The translations under genes were made by a program, and so were the position numbers. Of a stretch of 64,000 bases of DNA, positions 60,352-64,000 are shown one piece after another. Numbering within the stretch: the stretch's first letter is position 1; every line of letters begins with the position of its first letter. The notes below the pieces were generated by a model. That model saw nothing but the letters and a program-made list of their open reading frames with translations. It ran no database searches and was not told the DNA's origin. The DNA lies in contig NZ_JBLWTD010000015.1 of the NCBI RefSeq assembly GCF_048270265.1, positions 7,297 through 71,296 of the forward strand. The letters run 5' to 3'. The DNA comes from Maricaulis sp048270265 (GTDB lineage Bacteria; Pseudomonadota; Alphaproteobacteria; Caulobacterales; Maricaulaceae).

Positions 60352-61106
60352 CGTTTGCCTCCACGCCCGCCCGTTCCCGGACGCATCCGGCTGTCGGGCT
60401 CGATGACCTCGCCGCCGACGGCCTCGTCGGCCTCGCGGGTCAGTTCATTGAGCCGGGTCTCGAGCAGAAGCCGCGCTGCTTCCAGCTCTTCGGCCGTTGC
60501 CTTTTTGGGCACGTGAATCGGATCACCCCAGATGATGATGCCGCGGGTGAAGTAATGCGGCAGGCAATGCTTGTCCCAAGCCCGGTGCAAGACGGTCTTG
60601 CGCCGGGTCGACCAGGTGAAGGGGACGATTGGCACACCGGTGTCGCGGGCCATGCGGACAGCACCATAGCCGGCGCGCATGCGGGGGCCGCGCGGACCGT
60701 CCGGCGTCACGGCGCCGCTGCCGCCTTCGTTGAGATGGTTGACCATGGCCCGGTAGGCCGCCTCGCCGCCCTTGTTGGCCTCGGGCTTGCTGGTATTGCG
60801 GGACGAGCCACGCACCAGGCCGACCTTGTACCAGCGGGCGAAGCGGGCACCGATCTCGCCTTCGCGGGATCTCGAGGCAAGGGCCATCATGCGATCATAA
60901 TGCCGGTTCCAGCCCTGCAGGGCCATCAGTACACGGCCATGCCAGACACAGCCGAGAATCGGCAGATTCTCGTCCCAGACCTTCTGGACATAGTCGCCAT
61001 TGCGAACTTCCCAGCGAATCGAGCGTCGCACCGACTCCACATAGAGCAGCGCGAAAAAGGCACCAATTTCCTGGGCCCAGGGCTTTGACAGCAAGCGTTT
61101 CAACAT
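60348..61106 (-). CDS. DUF374-family lysophospholipid acyltransferase-like protein
   Basis: 252 residues from ATG 61106, with AAGGATACACG upstream. Motif ILGCVWHGRVLMAL (the H in place of H-x4-D), AVTPDGPRGPRMRAGYGAV near residue 140, and a terminal Gly/Arg-rich tail are typical of DUF374, a family related to PlsC acyltransferases and commonly first in the waaA-lpxK operon. Its exact role in lipid A or phospholipid acylation is not known. Overlaps waaA by ATGA. Confidence 0.88.
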   Translation of the reverse strand: MLKRLLSKPWAQEIGAFFALLYVESVRRSIRWEVRNGDYVQKVWDENLPILGCVWHGRVLMALQGWNRHYDRMMALASRSREGEIGARFARWYKVGLVRGSSRNTSKPEANKGGEAAYRAMVNHLNEGGSGAVTPDGPRGPRMRAGYGAVRMARDTGVPIVPFTWSTRRKTVLHRAWDKHCLPHYFTRGIIIWGDPIHVPKKATAEELEAARLLLETRLNELTREADEAVGGEVIEPDSRMRPGTGGRGGKR

Positions 61107-61210
61107 CGTGTATCCTTGCTCGCCTTCACCGGCTGAAAGGTCAAGCACGGCGCGCGGTTGCCTCACCGGCGCAGGCATCCTAAATCCCGTCGCAGCAAGA
61201 AAGAAACCGC

Positions 61211-61873
61211 ATGGCCTATGATCTTACCGATCCGACCGACCGCAAGCGCGCCTGGAGCGATTATCTCTGGAAGGATCACGGCGTACTGCGCCTGCGATTC
61301 CACAATATGCACGAGGTCGGCGGCGGTCTGTGGCGGGCCAATCAACCCTCGCCGGACCGGCTGGAATGGCTGGCGGCCGAGGGGTTCAAGACGATCCTGA
61401 ACATTCGCGGCCCGCAGCCGGGCGTCTGTTATTACGACCTCGAGCGCGAGGCCTGCGAGCTGCATGGCCTGGCCCTGCACGACATGCCCTTCGGCTCGCG
61501 CGAGGCGCCCTATGTCGATCGTATCCAGCGCGCGGTGAAGATTTTCGAGAGCATCGAATACCCCGCCCTGGTCCATTGCAAATCGGGCGCCGACCGTGCC
61601 GGGCTGGTTTCGGTCCTGTTCGCGCTGACGCATCTGAAACTGCCCTATGACGAAGCCATCGCGCATCTGTCGCTGAAATATCTGCATGTGAAGGCCGGAA
61701 AGACCGGCGTGCTGGATTATTTCTTCGAGACCTACCGGGCCTATAACGAGGCTAATCCGATCGATTTCATGGAGTGGGTCGAGACCGTCTATGACCGCGA
61801 TGCGGTGCAGGCAGGCTTCATGTCGAGCTGGTGGGGAAATCTGCTGACAGAGCGGCTTTTGCGGCGCGAATAA
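61211..61873 (+). CDS. dual-specificity/tyrosine phosphatase family protein
   Basis: 220 residues. The cysteine phosphatase signature HCKSGADRAG (C-x5-R) is near residue 120, and MPFGSREAPY lies about 25 residues before it. No membrane segment. The rest, including LWRANQPSPDRLEWLAAEGF, matches the family of small bacterial DSP phosphatases of unknown substrate that often lie near lipid A or envelope genes. Divergent from the lipid A operon. Confidence 0.87.
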   Translation: MAYDLTDPTDRKRAWSDYLWKDHGVLRLRFHNMHEVGGGLWRANQPSPDRLEWLAAEGFKTILNIRGPQPGVCYYDLEREACELHGLALHDMPFGSREAPYVDRIQRAVKIFESIEYPALVHCKSGADRAGLVSVLFALTHLKLPYDEAIAHLSLKYLHVKAGKTGVLDYFFETYRAYNEANPIDFMEWVETVYDRDAVQAGFMSSWWGNLLTERLLRRE

Positions 61874-61943
61874 CCAGCGGTTGATTCTTTATGCCTGCCC
61901 GATTCATCAGATATGACGACTCTTTCCCCAGCTTTGCGGCAAA

Positions 61944-61960
61944 TTAACTCTCGTTAACCA
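61944..61960 (+). promoter_or_regulatory. CtrA-like site before the sensor kinase
   Basis: TTAA-N6-TTAACCA, 50 bases before the kinase start. The usual CtrA site is TTAA-N7-TTAAC, so the gap is one base short. Single example, found by eye. Confidence 0.33.
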
Positions 61961-62009
61961 CGTTGGCGCCCGACCGGATCGAGCGCTGATGACAGGGCGG
62001 GAGCAGACA

Positions 62010-63620
62010 ATGCACGAGACGGTCAAGACGATTGAGCGCGGCGATGACCGGCTGGATGGCCTGCACGCCCGGCTCTCGCGTGAAACCGGCCCCGCATTTC
62101 TCAGCGCCTTTGTCAGCCTCGTTGCCGAGCATTGCGGCGCCGATTGTGTCTATATCGGCCGTGTCGATGCCGGCCATCGCCAGATGCGCACCCTGCATGT
62201 CGCCTCTCAGGGCGCGGTCAGTGGCAATTTCTGCTACCCGCTCGAGGGCACACCGTGTGCGAGTGTGATGCAGTCGGGCGCGCAAGTGTTCGATGACGGC
62301 GTCGCCCAGCTCTTCCCCCGCGATTTCATGCTCGAGGAGATGGGCATTTGCGGCTATGCCGGCACGCCGCTCTATCAGGGCGCCCAGTCCATCGGCGTGA
62401 TTGCGGTGTTGTTCAAGCGGCGCATCGAGAACCCCGACGGAATCCTCAAGATCCTGCACCACTACCGGCGCCGCCTGACGGCAGAAATCCTCGCGGTCGA
62501 GACCGGCGAACGCGCCAGCCTGGCGATCCGCGGCATGTCGGACGGGATCGTCGACTGGTGCCTGGAAACCGACCAGGTCTACATGTCCGCGCGCTGCCGC
62601 GAATTGCTGGGCCACCCCTCGCGCGAACAGACGGCGCCATCGGCCTCGCTTGCGGGCCTGCTGCATCGGGACGATGTCTCGCGGCTGCGCTCAGCGCTGG
62701 CTGCGCATTACGAGGTCGGCCGACCGCTGGACCTGTCCATCCGCATCGAAGTGGATGGCGGGAGCCATCGCTGGTTCCGGTTCCGCGCCGAGGCTGTCCG
62801 CAGCCCGGACGGGGAACCGACGCGTCTGGTCGGGGCGCTGACGGATATTCATGATCTGCTCGAGGCCCGGCAACAGGCGACGGAGTCCAGTCGCGCCAAG
62901 TCAAAATTTCTCGCGACGATGAGCCATGAAATCCGCACGCCGATGAATGGCGTGCTCGGCATGTCGAGCCTGCTGATGAATACGGACCTGCAGCCCTCGC
63001 AGCGTGAAATGGTGGAGCTGATCCAGAGCTCGGGCCATGCCCTGCTCGATATCCTCAATGACATTCTCGATCTGGCGAATATCGAGTCCGGCCGTTTCGA
63101 GGTCGAGGCGACAAGCTATCGCCCCGCCGAGCTGACCCGCAGCGTCATCGGTCCCTACCGGATGAAGGCGATGGAAAAGGGGCTCAACCTGCATCTGGAA
63201 ATCGACCCCTGCATTGAGGGCGAGGCGAGTGGCGATCCGGCGCGTATCCGCCAGATCCTGTCCAACCTGTTGTCCAACGCCGTCAAGTTTACCGATCGCG
63301 GCGAGATCCGCGTCCGGTGCATGGCGACCCAGACGGGGGATGGCCGGCACCAGGTGAATTTCGAGGTCAGCGATACCGGAATCGGCATGGAGCCGACGCT
63401 GATCGAGCGGGTTTTCATGCCGTTCAGCCAGGGCGAATCGGCCGTGTCGCGCAAGAATGGCGGTACCGGACTCGGCCTGGCCATTTCCAAGAAGCTCGCG
63501 GAGCTGATGAATGGTGATATCGAGGTCGAGAGTGTGCCGGGTGCGGGCTCGGTTTTCTCGGTCAGCCTGCCGATGTCGCATTTGCAGCCGAGCGTCCTGA
63601 CCCTGGCGACGACGCGCTAG
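62010..63620 (+). CDS. sensor histidine kinase with GAF and PAS domains
   Basis: 536 residues, no membrane segment. GAF-like region near residues 15-160 (AEHCGADCVYIGRVDAGHRQ), PAS-like region near residues 165-295, HisKA with the phospho-acceptor His in MSHEIRTPMNGVLGM near residue 305, and a complete ATPase: N box LSNLLSNAVKF, G1 VSDTGIGMEP and G2 GGTGLGLAISKKLAEL. There is no receiver domain although this HisKA-HATPase pair is usually seen in hybrid kinases, so it may pass phosphate to a separate regulator. Start 62010 follows GGGAG with good spacing. Stop shares the CTAG with the ABC exporter. Confidence 0.92.
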   Translation: MHETVKTIERGDDRLDGLHARLSRETGPAFLSAFVSLVAEHCGADCVYIGRVDAGHRQMRTLHVASQGAVSGNFCYPLEGTPCASVMQSGAQVFDDGVAQLFPRDFMLEEMGICGYAGTPLYQGAQSIGVIAVLFKRRIENPDGILKILHHYRRRLTAEILAVETGERASLAIRGMSDGIVDWCLETDQVYMSARCRELLGHPSREQTAPSASLAGLLHRDDVSRLRSALAAHYEVGRPLDLSIRIEVDGGSHRWFRFRAEAVRSPDGEPTRLVGALTDIHDLLEARQQATESSRAKSKFLATMSHEIRTPMNGVLGMSSLLMNTDLQPSQREMVELIQSSGHALLDILNDILDLANIESGRFEVEATSYRPAELTRSVIGPYRMKAMEKGLNLHLEIDPCIEGEASGDPARIRQILSNLLSNAVKFTDRGEIRVRCMATQTGDGRHQVNFEVSDTGIGMEPTLIERVFMPFSQGESAVSRKNGGTGLGLAISKKLAELMNGDIEVESVPGAGSVFSVSLPMSHLQPSVLTLATTR

Positions 63621-64000
63621 CGGCTTTCCTCGCCGAATTGCAGCCGGCAGAGTTTTGCGTACAGGCCGTCCTGCGCGATCAGTTCGTCGTGCCGGCCTTG
63701 CTCATGGACGCGGCCATCCTGCAGGACATAGATCCAGTCAGCCTTGCGCACGGTAGACAGTCGATGCGCGATCACCAGGGTGGTGCGGCCCTCTGACAAC
63801 CGTTCCAGGGCGGCCTGGACGCGTTGTTCCGACTCAGTGTCGAGGGCGCTTGTGGCTTCGTCGAGCAGCAGGATCGGGGCATCCTTCAGGATCGCCCGGG
63901 CAATCGACAGGCGCTGACGCTGCCCGCCTGACAGATTGCCGCCGCGCGGTCCGACCGGGCTGTCATAACCGTCGGGCAGGTTGATGATGAAATCATGGGC
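63617..64000 (-). CDS. ABC exporter ATPase domain, C-terminal part (truncated by window)
   Basis: 127 residues seen, continuing beyond 64000. LSGGQRQRLSIARAIL (signature), Walker B ILLLDEATSALDTES and switch His VIAHRLSTVRKAD are in order, then a short tail (RLQFGEESR). This is the MsbA/multidrug half-transporter type. Being adjacent to envelope genes it may be the lipid A flippase MsbA, but this is only location. A second full copy of the family is at 13128-14903. Confidence 0.9.
   Translation of the reverse strand, partial: AHDFIINLPDGYDSPVGPRGGNLSGGQRQRLSIARAILKDAPILLLDEATSALDTESEQRVQAALERLSEGRTTLVIAHRLSTVRKADWIYVLQDGRVHEQGRHDELIAQDGLYAKLCRLQFGEESR

Noticed and set aside
1..64000. CRISPR array, prophage, insertion sequence, tRNA or rRNA
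   Set aside because: No direct-repeat/spacer series, no integrase or transposase motif, and no tRNA or rRNA-like sequence could be recognised by reading. tRNAscan or Infernal would be decisive.

Overview
The window looks like ordinary chromosome of a high-GC alphaproteobacterium of the Caulobacterales/Maricaulales type, probably Maricaulis-like. The lineage is inferred from family content: a SapC-family protein, a TipF-type degenerate EAL protein, a BamF/DUF3035 lipoprotein next to lspA, DUF2093, a CheY-CheZ pair, a CIRCE-controlled groESL operon, and promoter motifs resembling the Caulobacter housekeeping and CtrA consensus. I see no rRNA, tRNA, CRISPR array, prophage or insertion sequence.

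Layout. 0-16.7 kb: homocysteine methyltransferase-like protein, neutral zinc peptidase, PGRP-type amidase, an ECF sigma factor overlapping a small membrane protein, two enterochelin-esterase-like hydrolases flanking rpoH and a YhhN protein, a secreted trypsin-like protease with three Cys repeats, PhzF, a thioredoxin-like protein, an ABC exporter, a thioesterase and a Zur-type Fur regulator. 16.7-24.3 kb: OmpW, SapC, a DsbD-type reductase, hisS with an atypical internal patch, and a charged coiled-coil exported protein. 24.3-28.2 kb: an exported NagZ-like GH3 enzyme, a membrane-anchored XRE regulator and a penicillin-binding-like serine hydrolase with a TPR tail, all co-directional. 28.2-36.7 kb: S9 peptidase, groESL with CIRCE and a sigma-32-like promoter, an OmpA-like lipoprotein, TipF, a HAD hydrolase, CheZ and CheY. 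36.8-44.5 kb: MaoC hydratase, ribF-ileS-lspA-bamF and mutL. 44.5-53.9 kb: an unknown 379-residue protein, rsmD, an RluB-type synthase, tadA, a TfoX-like protein, GNAT, TauE, two tiny membrane proteins, a phosphotransferase/amidohydrolase pair and purD. 53.9-61.1 kb: xseA, a 569-bp intergenic region of REP-like palindromes, DUF2093-M23, and a lipid A/Kdo operon (DUF374 acyltransferase, waaA, lpxK, LpxL-type acyltransferase). 61.2-64 kb: tyrosine phosphatase, hybrid-type sensor kinase lacking a receiver, and the C-terminal end of an ABC exporter.

Most genes are housekeeping or envelope functions. Start sites were moved wherever an internal ATG had a clear Shine-Dalgarno sequence. The parts most worth a second look are the GH3/XRE/serine-hydrolase cluster, two candidate structured RNAs with intrinsic terminators (near 22.9 kb and 24.4 kb), the atypical hisS patch, the intergenic palindromes near 55.5 kb, and the repeated sharing of a CTAG between the stop codons of convergent genes.
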